A DNA stretch of 64,000 nt from Paenibacillus azoreducens (lineage in GTDB: Bacteria > Bacillota > Bacilli > Paenibacillales > Paenibacillaceae). The DNA is taken from the NCBI RefSeq assembly GCF_021654775.1, contig NZ_AP025343.1, forward strand, positions 3,439,501-3,503,500. Reading direction: 5' to 3'. This document shows positions 44,828 through 54,024 of the stretch, one piece after another (the first letter of the stretch is position 1; the number at the start of each line of letters is the position of its first letter). The position numbers and the translations under genes are program-made. The notes below the pieces were generated by a model. The model was not told where the DNA came from. It searched no databases and was given only the letters and a program-made list of their open reading frames with translations.

Positions 44828-46498
44828 TTATTTCCAGTTCTTCATGCGATCTTTATACACGTCGGATCTGTATTTCTCGATGTCATGCAGTCCAGCGCTA
44901 TTCAGTTTTTCCTTCATATCATTAAAGTTTTTCGTCATCTCATCCTCCGTTTTGCTCATAACGGCTTTTGCCCACAGCGTTTCTAACTGGTCGTCGATTT
45001 GCTGCTTCGTGATGAGAAGCGGATCATTCGCCGGGATCGTAATCGAGCCCATCGAGTTATCGTAGATCGTATCCTTCAAGTTATCGTTCATGATTTTCTT
45101 CCACTTGGCTTCGTCGTTAAAGTTCTGGTCGAACCAGAGGGTACTCTTGCCGTCGTCTTTCATGGTCCCTTGGCCTTCAACCAACATCAGGTACACCTGA
45201 CCCAGCATGTCGGTTTTTTCATAATTCCATGTCGCGTTAATGATCGCTTGCTTAGCTTCCTCTACCCAGCTCCATTTGCCATTTTCGAATTTCCAAACTG
45301 AATCAGGCTGGTTCGGGGCGCCCCAACCAATCAGACGTGTCCCCATGTCCGTAATCGAAAAGTTCATCCATTTCACGATATCCTCCGGATGTTTCGCCTT
45401 ATCCGTAATAATCGTGAATGTACCGCCGCGTGCATTTTTAGGGGATAAGTAGGCTTTTTCTACACCAGCAGCTTTCAAGGCCACCTGCAAGTATCGCTGG
45501 TCTTCTTTCCAATCCTTATTCGTTTTCTGCCATACTTCATGCCCCGCGTTCCACGACTGCCACCACCATCCGATGTGTCCCATGATACGTTCAGAAGAGA
45601 ATTTCGCCTTCCATTCATCGAATTTGTTAACGAACGTATCCGGATCAAGCAAGCCGTCACGGTAAATTTGATTCATGAATTTCGTCAGCTCGAGGCCTTC
45701 CTGCGTATTTACCCAATGAGTCATATCTCCTTCCGGACTGACTTTATAACCGTTCTGAAGCCCCCACATGCCGGCAAGCGTCGGTACCATATTCGTTGTA
45801 ACGGGCGCTATTCCTGAAAGCGCATACGTTTTTTCGCCTTTTGCGTTCTTCGGATGCGCAGCCTGCATTTGCTTCAAAATGTCGTAATATTGCTCGGGCG
45901 TTTCAAATTTCGGCGATCCCATGGCCGTATACCAATCATTCCGAATATGGGCCGAAAAATCCGGGATCGGCAGCATTCCCCAAAACTTCGGCAGCATGTA
46001 AAGCTTGCCGTCTTGACTAAAATACGATTTGAACCATGGCTCCAGCTGAGACTTGATGTTGCCGCCGTACTTGTCCATATATTGTCCAATTTCCACTGCT
46101 TTGCCTTGGTTAACCCACTGCTGAGCCTGTGACTCGGTCAGATTCGTAATCACTTCCGGGTAATCGCCGCTTGCAAGCATGAGGTTCACTTTTTCCTTTT
46201 GGTCCACATCGTATACGATATTGTTCAGTTTTACATTAAATTTCTCGAGAATGTACTTCTGAAGCCCCGCCTGGTATTTGTTGACTTTATCCGGATTATC
46301 CTGTCCGGAATAGAAATTGATCTCGATCGTTTTTTCGGGAACCTCCCAACCGAATTCATTGACTTTTTTTTCAGTCTTCTGGCCCGTGTCGGTCTGCTTA
46401 TCTCCATCTGCTTCCTGTTCCGGCTTTGATCCGCCGCATCCGGCAAGCGCTGACAATGAAAAAATAACGGTAAATAACAGCATCAAGGATTTCTTCAC
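44828..46498 (-). CDS. Solute-binding lipoprotein of the alpha-galactoside importer
   Basis: A 556-residue extracellular binding protein. The signal peptide ends in the lipobox LAGC with Cys at residue 21; a charged linker and a LplA-type two-lobe fold follow (EINFYSGQDNPDKVNKYQAG at the start of the mature domain). It is the first gene of the operon. GGAGG lies eight bases ahead of the ATG. The predicted ligand is an alpha-galactosyl oligosaccharide, judged only from the enzymes downstream. Confidence 0.92.
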   Translation of the reverse strand: MKKSLMLLFTVIFSLSALAGCGGSKPEQEADGDKQTDTGQKTEKKVNEFGWEVPEKTIEINFYSGQDNPDKVNKYQAGLQKYILEKFNVKLNNIVYDVDQKEKVNLMLASGDYPEVITNLTESQAQQWVNQGKAVEIGQYMDKYGGNIKSQLEPWFKSYFSQDGKLYMLPKFWGMLPIPDFSAHIRNDWYTAMGSPKFETPEQYYDILKQMQAAHPKNAKGEKTYALSGIAPVTTNMVPTLAGMWGLQNGYKVSPEGDMTHWVNTQEGLELTKFMNQIYRDGLLDPDTFVNKFDEWKAKFSSERIMGHIGWWWQSWNAGHEVWQKTNKDWKEDQRYLQVALKAAGVEKAYLSPKNARGGTFTIITDKAKHPEDIVKWMNFSITDMGTRLIGWGAPNQPDSVWKFENGKWSWVEEAKQAIINATWNYEKTDMLGQVYLMLVEGQGTMKDDGKSTLWFDQNFNDEAKWKKIMNDNLKDTIYDNSMGSITIPANDPLLITKQQIDDQLETLWAKAVMSKTEDEMTKNFNDMKEKLNSAGLHDIEKYRSDVYKDRMKNWK

Positions 46499-46616
46499 AA
46501 ATGGACCTCCCTCAATTTGAATCCGCTTACAAAACTATTGTTAGAGTAAATATTACAACACAATTCATAGTACTCTGCTGACATCACCTCAGTTTATGAA
46601 TGATCTAAATATCACT

Positions 46617-46860
46617 AAATTTACTAAATACAAAACCTTTATGTTGTATTATTTAGTAAATTTATTGAGGTTATTTTACCATCGTCATTTCGCATAATCA
46701 ATAGAAATTATGGATAAATAAAAATAAAAAATCGTTGCTAAAGTTGGCATTGTTTTTGATAATACTATCGTTCAGATCTGGAAACGGTGCTCGGCATATC
46801 AATTTCAATATCTCCGTTTCGCAATATTTACTGAATTTAATGAATTTTATTTACTAAATA
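46617..46860. promoter_or_regulatory. Repeated TTTACTAAATA operator-like sites
   Basis: AAATTTACTAAAT (46617-46629) and ATTTAGTAAATTT (46651-46663) form a long inverted repeat 120-165 bases upstream of the lipoprotein start. Another TTTACTAAATA lies at 46849-46860 and a related TTTACTGAATTT near 46827. The surroundings are very AT-rich. They are good candidates for the operon's regulator, which may be the LacI protein at its far end. Confidence 0.5.
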
Positions 46861-46943
46861 TTATCGTTTCATTTTTTATTATGAAAGGCTTTATCTTGGC
46901 TCGTCGGTTTCTGTTTTCGCTCTCTCCAATTCATTAAAAAAGC

Positions 46944-46969
46944 AAAAAACCAACAATCGTTGGTTTTTT
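46944..46969. terminator. Bidirectional terminator hairpin
   Basis: AAAAAACCAAC and GTTGGTTTTTT form a perfect 11-pair stem around AATC with A/T runs on both sides, so it can end transcription in either direction. It separates the alpha-galactosidase operon promoter from the decayed gene at 47042-47310. Confidence 0.85.
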
Positions 46970-47041
46970 GTCTTCTTATTTTGTTTGCTTTATACAGGGG
47001 AATACCTAACCTCAGGAATTTTGAACCAGAGCTTTACTTTC

Positions 47042-47310
47042 TTATTGCAGCCTCGCATCGGCCCAATCCGCATGGTCGCTGTTGATGCCGTCGCCTGCGT
47101 CGGTTACCGTCAGCACCAATTCGTTCACACCGTTTACGCTGACGTCTATCGCTTGAGGGGAGCTGGCATTATTTATGATGCCGCTGTCGAATATTTTGCT
47201 GCCGTCAGCATCCTTTGCTTTGACGGTGAAGCTATAGGGTGTAGCTGAGGCTAGGAAGTAAAAAAACGCCGCTGAAGGTTAGTTCGATATCGTTCAGCAT
47301 ACTTCTCCGG
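47042..47310 (-). pseudogene. C-terminal remnant of a protein with an NPCBM-type carbohydrate-binding domain
   Basis: A minus-strand frame without a start reads YSFTVKAKDADGSKIFDSG, then NGVNELVLTVTDAGDGINSD and HADWADARLQ, then a stop at 47042. This is the characteristic end of the NPCBM domain found at the C-terminus of secreted glycosidases. Upstream, the frame must shift by one base near 47262 (a run of T) to continue as NDIELTFSGVF. The rest of the enzyme is gone. The bases 47311-47481 show nothing else. Confidence 0.8.
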
Positions 47311-47481
47311 CTATTCATCCATAACAAACCGACCAAAGGGCTGGAGAAATCAAAATACCCTATCACTAGCCACATTCAGAGTTACAACTCTCCTGTTCTT
47401 ATGCCGCACTAGATGCAAGCACCGCTCTTTCGCTCACCGAATTGGATTGTCAAGAATAGGAAAGCAGTATCGGTGCAAAAT

Positions 47482-47514
47482 GAGCGGCGACATCTTTGCA
47501 TGATGCCGCCGCTC
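47482..47514 (-). terminator. Terminator of the long right-hand operon
   Basis: GAGCGGCG-CATC and GATG-CGCCGCTC pair (one mismatch) around a seven-base loop. On the minus strand ATTTTGC follows. It lies 47 bases after the GH2 stop codon. Confidence 0.75.
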
Positions 47515-47560
47515 TAGTTCGAATAAATTATCACGTTATAACCGAAGGACTACGATCAGT

Positions 47561-50011
47561 TTATACACTGGCGATTCGGCCGACAGTCCATTCAAGCCCT
47601 TTGGAAACGACTGTCACGGCAATATTGCCGGGCGCTGAATGGGATTGCAGCAATACCGTTGCGATACCGGCTTCTGCACGAACCGGATTCTCACCAACAA
47701 CGACTGCAGGGCCTTCAACCTTAAAGAGAACTTCGTTGCTAGCCGAAGGCACCACGGTGCCGTTAGCATCCAAAATCTCGGCATATGCAAAGACAAAATC
47801 GGAACCGTCGGCGGCAAGCGCTTTACCACTTATATCGAAACGAATGTTAAGTTTTTTCGGCTCCGTAGGAGTCTGCACCACGCATTCCGTTACTTCCTTA
47901 CCGCCAATCCGTCCTATTGCTTTCAACTCGCCCGGTTCATACTTTACTTCGGTAAACGTAAACGGCGCACGCTCTAAATTACGGCAATTGCCTCCGTCAT
48001 ACGGGAATACCCTCATGTCACCAACATACGTTTTTCCTTGTACACCGTCATTCTTCCACTTATGCTGTTCTTCGTCAGTAAGCCAGTAATCCACTTCGTA
48101 CCCCGTAATACGCTCGCCATATTCCGTATCCGGTCCTTGATCGGGCTTTCTTACGCCGACCGAATGCCCGTTTACGAAAAGCTCCACTTCATCGCAGTTA
48201 GAGAAAACGACAACCTTGGCCGGGGAGGTCCGTTCAGTCCAACGGTTTGCGATATATACCATCGGGCCACAGTCCACATGCTCATAAGCAATATCCGGTC
48301 TTCTTTGGCTCTGGTAAAAATAATAAACATATTTCGGCAAGCGGAACGTATCGAGTGCGCCGCATTCGGCTACCCACGGGTAACAGCCGCGATTATGATC
48401 GATACCGAGCCACGAGGCGTCGCCAAGCGACCAGCGGTTTCCGCGATTGCGGTTGAGCGACCATTGATAGTTCCACGCCTGCAGCAGCAGCTTCTCCTCG
48501 TCCGCACCGCGCGGTACCCGACTCGTACTCTCATGGCCGCCGAATTCGTAGTCTCCGTATTCCCGGTCGAATCCGCCTTTGTCCGGCAGGACTTCTTCGA
48601 GCGGCCGGCTTAAGTTATCATCGTTCCACATGGTATACGGCACGTCGAAATTGACATAAGCGGGATTTACCCGTCCAATCGTATCTCCGGATGTAAACAT
48701 TTGATCCCCCGGGTATTCTTCGTGAGCAATCAGATGGCATTCGTGAAAAAATTCATCCGTCGCCCCTCTGCGACCAGGGTATGTTTCGTTCAGGCTAACC
48801 TCCCACATGATCACGCAGGGGCGATTCCGATCGCGCCGAATCATGTCGCGAATATTTTGCCGGACGATGTCCTGAAACTCCCCCTCCTCACAATATTGCC
48901 AGCCGGGAACCGGTTCGACAACCATAAGCCCCAGTTCGTCACACGCGTCAAGAAAAGCCGGCGATTGCGGATAATGACCGAGCCTTACGAAGTTGTACCC
49001 GCCTTCCTTCAGCTTCACTGCATCGCGATAATGGGCATTATTCGATGCCGCGTTGCCGATGTAAGGGAATTGCTGATGCCGGTTCGTTCCACGAATGACA
49101 AGCCGCTCGCCATTGATCGTAAATCCGCCCGATTTGCTAAACGAGATACTTCGGATGCCGATCCGGGTATACTTTTCGTCAGCGATCCGATCGCCATTCC
49201 AGATTTGAGTCCGCAAACTGTATAAATTAGGGCTGTACGGGTGCCAAAGCCGCGGATCCACCACCGTCAGCGATTGGGTGAACGCGTGATCGCAACCGGG
49301 GGCAACAGTTTCGGCCTGGCCTTCTGCCGATGCTGCCACCCGACCTTCCTGGTCAAAAAGCGATGTAACCACTTTTACGCGTTTTCCAGTGTCATGTTCG
49401 TTTACTACGTGAGTTTGCACTCGGACCGTTGCTGCCTCTTTCGATACATCATCATACCAGACGAAGACACCGCCACCCGCCTTGATTCCGGCATAAACCG
49501 CATCGGTGACGTGCAGTTTGTCTGTCACATGCAGATGCACGTTACGGTATAGCCCGACGAAGTAGGAAAAATCTAAGCTGGACAGCGGTTTTCCGGGAGG
49601 GATTTTCCCGTTATCCCGGTTGTCCAGCCGGACAGCAATGACATGGTCAACCCCAGTTTTAACGTCGTTGGTAATATCGATCGTAAACGGCAAATAACCG
49701 CCCTTATGGTTCATCTTATATTTTCCGTCGATCCATACATCAGCCACGTGCATAGCGGCTTCGAATTCGATAAACAGCTTTTTTTCCGCATCTTCCTCGG
49801 ATACGGTAAAATGCTTGCGATACCAGCATATCCCTTGAAAATGCAGATCGACGTGAACCGTTTCGATTTGCGGCGTATGCGGTAAACAGACGGTTTCCCA
49901 ATTTTCATCCGAAACATGCTTTTGCTCGGCTCCTGCCAGGTCATCGCGAATAAACTTCCAGTTGCTGTTAAAATTCAAAGTTTTTCTTCCCTCTGTATAG
50001 AAATTCATCAT
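47561..50011 (-). CDS. GH2-family beta-glycosidase
   Basis: An 816-residue glycosidase with the GH2 domain order. The jelly-roll sugar-binding domain (about 1-175) contains WKFIRDDLAGAEQ, FQGICWYRKHF and GKIPPGKPLSSLDFSYFVG. An immunoglobulin-like domain follows. The TIM barrel contains RGTNRHQQFPYIGNAASNNA and the acid/base Glu near residue 405 in MWEVSLNET; a later Glu in DREYGDYEFGG is the probable nucleophile region. C-terminal beta domains close the protein. The start is the ATG at 50011, five bases after GGAGG. No signal peptide is seen, so it acts inside the cell. Beta-galactosidase is the most likely activity; beta-mannosidase or glucuronidase are alternatives. Confidence 0.88.
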   Translation of the reverse strand: MMNFYTEGRKTLNFNSNWKFIRDDLAGAEQKHVSDENWETVCLPHTPQIETVHVDLHFQGICWYRKHFTVSEEDAEKKLFIEFEAAMHVADVWIDGKYKMNHKGGYLPFTIDITNDVKTGVDHVIAVRLDNRDNGKIPPGKPLSSLDFSYFVGLYRNVHLHVTDKLHVTDAVYAGIKAGGGVFVWYDDVSKEAATVRVQTHVVNEHDTGKRVKVVTSLFDQEGRVAASAEGQAETVAPGCDHAFTQSLTVVDPRLWHPYSPNLYSLRTQIWNGDRIADEKYTRIGIRSISFSKSGGFTINGERLVIRGTNRHQQFPYIGNAASNNAHYRDAVKLKEGGYNFVRLGHYPQSPAFLDACDELGLMVVEPVPGWQYCEEGEFQDIVRQNIRDMIRRDRNRPCVIMWEVSLNETYPGRRGATDEFFHECHLIAHEEYPGDQMFTSGDTIGRVNPAYVNFDVPYTMWNDDNLSRPLEEVLPDKGGFDREYGDYEFGGHESTSRVPRGADEEKLLLQAWNYQWSLNRNRGNRWSLGDASWLGIDHNRGCYPWVAECGALDTFRLPKYVYYFYQSQRRPDIAYEHVDCGPMVYIANRWTERTSPAKVVVFSNCDEVELFVNGHSVGVRKPDQGPDTEYGERITGYEVDYWLTDEEQHKWKNDGVQGKTYVGDMRVFPYDGGNCRNLERAPFTFTEVKYEPGELKAIGRIGGKEVTECVVQTPTEPKKLNIRFDISGKALAADGSDFVFAYAEILDANGTVVPSASNEVLFKVEGPAVVVGENPVRAEAGIATVLLQSHSAPGNIAVTVVSKGLEWTVGRIASV

Positions 50012-50044
50012 TTCTGCCTCCAAACCATTTTATTCCCTAATCGT

Positions 50045-52396
50045 TTAGCTCGCTTCCATTGCGTTCCAGATTTCCGTTTCCGGCTGCGGCAGGCCAAGCG
50101 CTTCCACCGCGGCTCTTGCCTGCTCTGAAAAATGCAGCCCCCACCGATCGAAAAACTCCAGCAGGTTACGGCCGCTCACCTTGGAAGTCATGAACACGAA
50201 AAGATCGACCTTCTGCGGTTCGTCATCTTCTTCGTCCATGGAAACCTGATCAAGCGGAAGCTCGCGGTAAGCGATATGTAAATCTGTGTAAAACTTCCAT
50301 CCGAAGGCCATTTGCAGCTGCTTAATCATGACAAGTCGTTCGAAAAAGCCGACATCTTCAAAATTTTTGTTCGTATAATCGCTATTCGTAAATTCAAGCG
50401 CCCGATCGTAATACGTTTTGCCATCCTTGCCAGTTTCGAACAAACGGGAGCGGTTTCCGTACAACGACTGGATATGAATCGAATGCAGGTTGACGGTTAC
50501 TTCGATGATCGGATCCCAGAACCAAGGGATTTGTTGGTAATTGTGCCCGAGCTCGTGCCAGAACCCCCAAGCATTCTTCTGAATCACGTCGACGTCGACT
50601 GCTTCTTGAGCAGTGACCCCTTCAAAGAACATGATCGGGTAACCGGAATGCATCCATCCCGCGCTAATCTGTATGTCAGCGACAAACCGCTGCGGATTAT
50701 CCGGACTCCGATGTGGGAACGGCCGATCCGGCGCAACGCCGACAAGTCTGTCGTAGTGATCGGCGATTTCGTCCCATTTACGCATAAGCTGCTCCGGCCG
50801 GTCCAACTCGCGGATATTGTCTGCCGGCACAGTTACGATGATGCGATTGCTCTGCAGCTCGGCCCACGGCACTGGATAATGCCTGATCGTTTCGTTCCAC
50901 TCCTGCTCGGTCGTTTGACCGAGCACGAAATACGGCGCACGTACTGCCCCGTGGATCGTCACATTTACTTTCGCGCCTGCCTTCGGCTTAGCCGGAATCA
51001 GGTAAATCAACCCGCCGTAAGGGCTGTTTATTCGATTGGTTCCCGGCTTTAGTCGCTGCCTCAGCGCAACGATCGGGGCTCGGTCCCATTTAGGGGTGTC
51101 GCACAAATTGTCCGTATGTACGCCGATTTGCACGTCCAAGTATTCAGTCCCTTCCGGCACATCCACCGTCACGACTTTACCTGCCGCTGCGTACAGTCCG
51201 GTGCTGCGCCAATTTAGGGGGGCGCTCAGCATGCGCATATAGCTTAAATCTAAGTAGCCGAAATCAATCTCAACAACTTGATCGTACACCGGCTTGGCCT
51301 GCTCTCCAACGCTCCGTGGGAATACGTCCACGTACGGCGATTTGACGTTGTCCGGATCAAGCGTAACTTGCTGGAACATATACGATAACACCGCCGCGGT
51401 ATAAGGCTGCTTCGCTTTGTCGAACGGCATCGGCATCGGCTTCGCTTTTTTCGCCTCGTCCTGGATGACTTTCAGCAGCGGTGATTCCTCCGAAAGGGAA
51501 CGAATCGTGCCTTCCACTATGGCAGTGATTACTCTGACTTTGTCCTCTACGCTTGCTCCTGGTTTGCCGACGTTCAGGTCATCGAACGAGAATTCGCCGC
51601 GTTCAATCGCCATCGCCTGGTCGAACAACTGCAGTGTGTGGGTAGCTTTTACCTGTTCGAACGTCTGCTCTGGCAGCGTATCGCCTGGCCGCACATACCA
51701 CTGCGCGACGCTGTCCAGCAAACATAATCCAACCAGGTTCAGCAACTTTTGCAACGGATAATCACCCAAACGCACCGCACGGTCGTGAGCCCTGCTTTGA
51801 AAGGCTTCCGCCGGCGGGGAGCAGAGCAACCATCCTCTTTGCGCAACTACAACGCTGCCGCCCTGCTGGATATACGCTTCGAGAACGGGCACGTCGGCAT
51901 CGTCGATGGATGCATCTACATATGCAACCGGATATTCTTTAGGATCTAGCGTAAAAGACGACCAGCGGTCGACTTTGACCAGCTCCACTGGAAACGAAGC
52001 ACCTGCCGCAAGCGTGTCGGATGTTGTTGCAAGCTTCAGTGCTCCTTTGCCGTCTAGCGCATCTTGGTAAAGACTATCTGCTGCACCTCCATCTGCCCCC
52101 GTGCCTCTTTCCGTCAGCCAAAGCAATATGTTCCGCACAAGCAAACCGCATTCCGATTGCTCCGTTTCGAGCAAATTAAAATACAACTCGTTGCCGACAG
52201 CAACAACGCGCCCTTTGCCGTAACGAGCCGCTGCGATAATCGGGTTCGACTCAGGATTTATCCATACCGAAAATGCGGATTCTCCGATCGCAGTTACCCC
52301 GCCGCTTCTCACAAATGCGGGAAGTGCTGTAACATCACGATGGAAACGTTCGTAATCCTTTTGCTGGTCTACAAATATTGCGTTGGTTATGGTCAT
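50045..52396 (-). CDS. M60-family (gluzincin) metallopeptidase-like protein
   Basis: A 783-residue protein. Near residue 610 it has the gluzincin zinc motif HELGH in NAWGFWHELGHNYQQIPWF, with the third-ligand Glu 14 residues on (IIEVTVNL): the HExxH..E pattern of peptidase M60, a family that attacks O-glycosylated mucin-type proteins. The first 230 residues contain a class-I-amidotransferase-like pattern (IIAAARYGKGRVVAVGNELY) and a second possible copy. A beta-rich region precedes the peptidase domain (VDVPEGTEYLDVQIGVHTD). No signal peptide is visible, which is unusual for an enzyme expected to act on glycoproteins. It lies 33 bases upstream of the GH2 gene. Confidence 0.85.
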   Translation of the reverse strand: MTITNAIFVDQQKDYERFHRDVTALPAFVRSGGVTAIGESAFSVWINPESNPIIAAARYGKGRVVAVGNELYFNLLETEQSECGLLVRNILLWLTERGTGADGGAADSLYQDALDGKGALKLATTSDTLAAGASFPVELVKVDRWSSFTLDPKEYPVAYVDASIDDADVPVLEAYIQQGGSVVVAQRGWLLCSPPAEAFQSRAHDRAVRLGDYPLQKLLNLVGLCLLDSVAQWYVRPGDTLPEQTFEQVKATHTLQLFDQAMAIERGEFSFDDLNVGKPGASVEDKVRVITAIVEGTIRSLSEESPLLKVIQDEAKKAKPMPMPFDKAKQPYTAAVLSYMFQQVTLDPDNVKSPYVDVFPRSVGEQAKPVYDQVVEIDFGYLDLSYMRMLSAPLNWRSTGLYAAAGKVVTVDVPEGTEYLDVQIGVHTDNLCDTPKWDRAPIVALRQRLKPGTNRINSPYGGLIYLIPAKPKAGAKVNVTIHGAVRAPYFVLGQTTEQEWNETIRHYPVPWAELQSNRIIVTVPADNIRELDRPEQLMRKWDEIADHYDRLVGVAPDRPFPHRSPDNPQRFVADIQISAGWMHSGYPIMFFEGVTAQEAVDVDVIQKNAWGFWHELGHNYQQIPWFWDPIIEVTVNLHSIHIQSLYGNRSRLFETGKDGKTYYDRALEFTNSDYTNKNFEDVGFFERLVMIKQLQMAFGWKFYTDLHIAYRELPLDQVSMDEEDDEPQKVDLFVFMTSKVSGRNLLEFFDRWGLHFSEQARAAVEALGLPQPETEIWNAMEAS

Positions 52397-52426
52397 TTTG
52401 AACAGCCTCCTAGTTTAGATGAAATA

Positions 52427-52458
52427 GAGGAAGTGATCATGGTTCCCTTCACTTCCTC
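52427..52458 (-). other. Intercistronic stem-loop between lipoprotein and M60 genes
   Basis: GAGGAAGTGA and TCACTTCCTC form a perfect 10-pair stem with a 12-base loop, between the solute-binding lipoprotein stop and the M60 start. There is no T-run, so it is probably not a terminator. Hairpins at this position commonly protect the upstream lipoprotein mRNA from 3' decay. Confidence 0.6.
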
Positions 52459-52482
52459 TTCATAACAATGATTTCGTTTATG

Positions 52483-53916
52483 TTATTGCCCGATTGATTT
52501 CAACAGGTCCGCTTTTTCCTTGGCAACCGCCTTATCAACATCGTCAGCAATTTGCTGCAGCGCCGCCCTTGAATCCTGGTTCGTTTTCATTGCTTTTTCA
52601 ATACCCTTGTTCCATATTTTACTTGCTGTACCATCCAGGGCGGACGGGTAGTCCGGCGGAATTTTATCCACTAACGAAGCAAACAGCTCATTCGCTTTTT
52701 GCCCGCCTAAAAATGCATCCGTGCTATCGGCTATTTCAGGCAGCTTTAACGCCGGTTTAAACGCGGGAAGCGAGTTATACCTAATAAGTTCTTTTTGACC
52801 TTCAAGCGTCAGCAAAGTATATTCGACAAATGCCCACGCAGCCTCTTTGTTTTTGCTTTGCGAAGGAATGGCTAGAGCGGATCCTCCTCCAACCGAATAC
52901 GTGTTCAGCGGTTGGCGACACGCGCGCCATCTGCCCGAATTGTCTTTGGAGTCGTCCTTAATGTAGTTCACATACCAGGAAGCGCTCCAAGTCATCGCCA
53001 GCTTGCCGTTGTTCATCGCCTGATTCCATGCGTCGCCGTTGAAATTGGCGGCAAGGCCGAGCTGCTTCACTTTTTTGGACAAATCCAGCCCTTGAATATA
53101 CTTGTCGCCCGTACGATTGTAATTCAATTGGTTGTCGAAAAATCTGGAGTCGCTCAACATATCCAAAATTTCGGTATCATACTCAAGAATATATTTGCCC
53201 TGAGCCTTTAACGTCTGGGCCATATTCATGAAATTGTCCGGGTTCTCCATATAAGTGGCCAGCTCATCAGGATCGGAAGGGAATCCGTTCTCTTCGAAAA
53301 TGTCGGCCCGGTAGTACATGACGCCCGGAGGAGCATCAACCGGAATCGCCATCAGCTTTTTGCCGTCTAGCGTGTGGAACTTCTTCCATACGTTCTCCGG
53401 AAAATTGCCTTCATACCGTTTTGCGTCGAACGGAGGCTGCAGCAAATCAACAAAAGCGTCGGTCGTATTAAACTTGCTGAAGTAGCTTTGCTCCAGCAAA
53501 ACGACATCCGGCGCACCCGATCCGGCGGCAATCGCCGTTTTCAATTTGTCAGCGATTTCGTAAGTAGCGCCGTTTCTAAGATTTTTCACTTTAACGTTAG
53601 GGTATTTTTTATTAAAGCCTGCAATCACGTTTTCAAACGACTTGTCGGATTCTCCAAGATGATGCCAAAGTGTAATTTCGCCAGACAGTTCCGTATTGAC
53701 TGTATCTGTTTTGGCTGCATCGCCGGGAGAGTTCGTATTAGCTGTTTTTGCGTCATCATCCTTCGAAGTTTGGTCATTTGTTTTTGCATTATCTACAGTA
53801 TTTGTTTGCGCGCCCGTATCTTTATTTCCAGATACATTGCTAGTTCCACCGCATCCAGTTAATACGGTGACTAACGTTAAAACGAGAATGATTGTAACGA
53901 AAAACATCTTTTTCAT
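52483..53916 (-). CDS. Solute-binding lipoprotein (carbohydrate importer, second set)
   Basis: A 477-residue extracellular binding protein of the MalE/UgpB type. The signal peptide ends in the lipobox LTGC (Cys near residue 22). A long Asp/Thr/Asn-rich linker follows (about 25-75). The binding fold begins ELSGEITLWHHLGESDKSFE, with the family helix VDKAVAKEKADLL at the end. GGGAGGG is before the ATG. It works with the permeases encoded at 54025-55915. Confidence 0.92.
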   Translation of the reverse strand: MKKMFFVTIILVLTLVTVLTGCGGTSNVSGNKDTGAQTNTVDNAKTNDQTSKDDDAKTANTNSPGDAAKTDTVNTELSGEITLWHHLGESDKSFENVIAGFNKKYPNVKVKNLRNGATYEIADKLKTAIAAGSGAPDVVLLEQSYFSKFNTTDAFVDLLQPPFDAKRYEGNFPENVWKKFHTLDGKKLMAIPVDAPPGVMYYRADIFEENGFPSDPDELATYMENPDNFMNMAQTLKAQGKYILEYDTEILDMLSDSRFFDNQLNYNRTGDKYIQGLDLSKKVKQLGLAANFNGDAWNQAMNNGKLAMTWSASWYVNYIKDDSKDNSGRWRACRQPLNTYSVGGGSALAIPSQSKNKEAAWAFVEYTLLTLEGQKELIRYNSLPAFKPALKLPEIADSTDAFLGGQKANELFASLVDKIPPDYPSALDGTASKIWNKGIEKAMKTNQDSRAALQQIADDVDKAVAKEKADLLKSIGQ

Positions 53917-54024
53917 TCAGTACCCTCCCATTTTTCAATTGATAACATATGTACCATGTTGAATCAGCAAATTGCTCTAGCCGAGCAGCTATTACCTCCC
54001 ATTGGCGGTCGTGTAATAGCGGTT

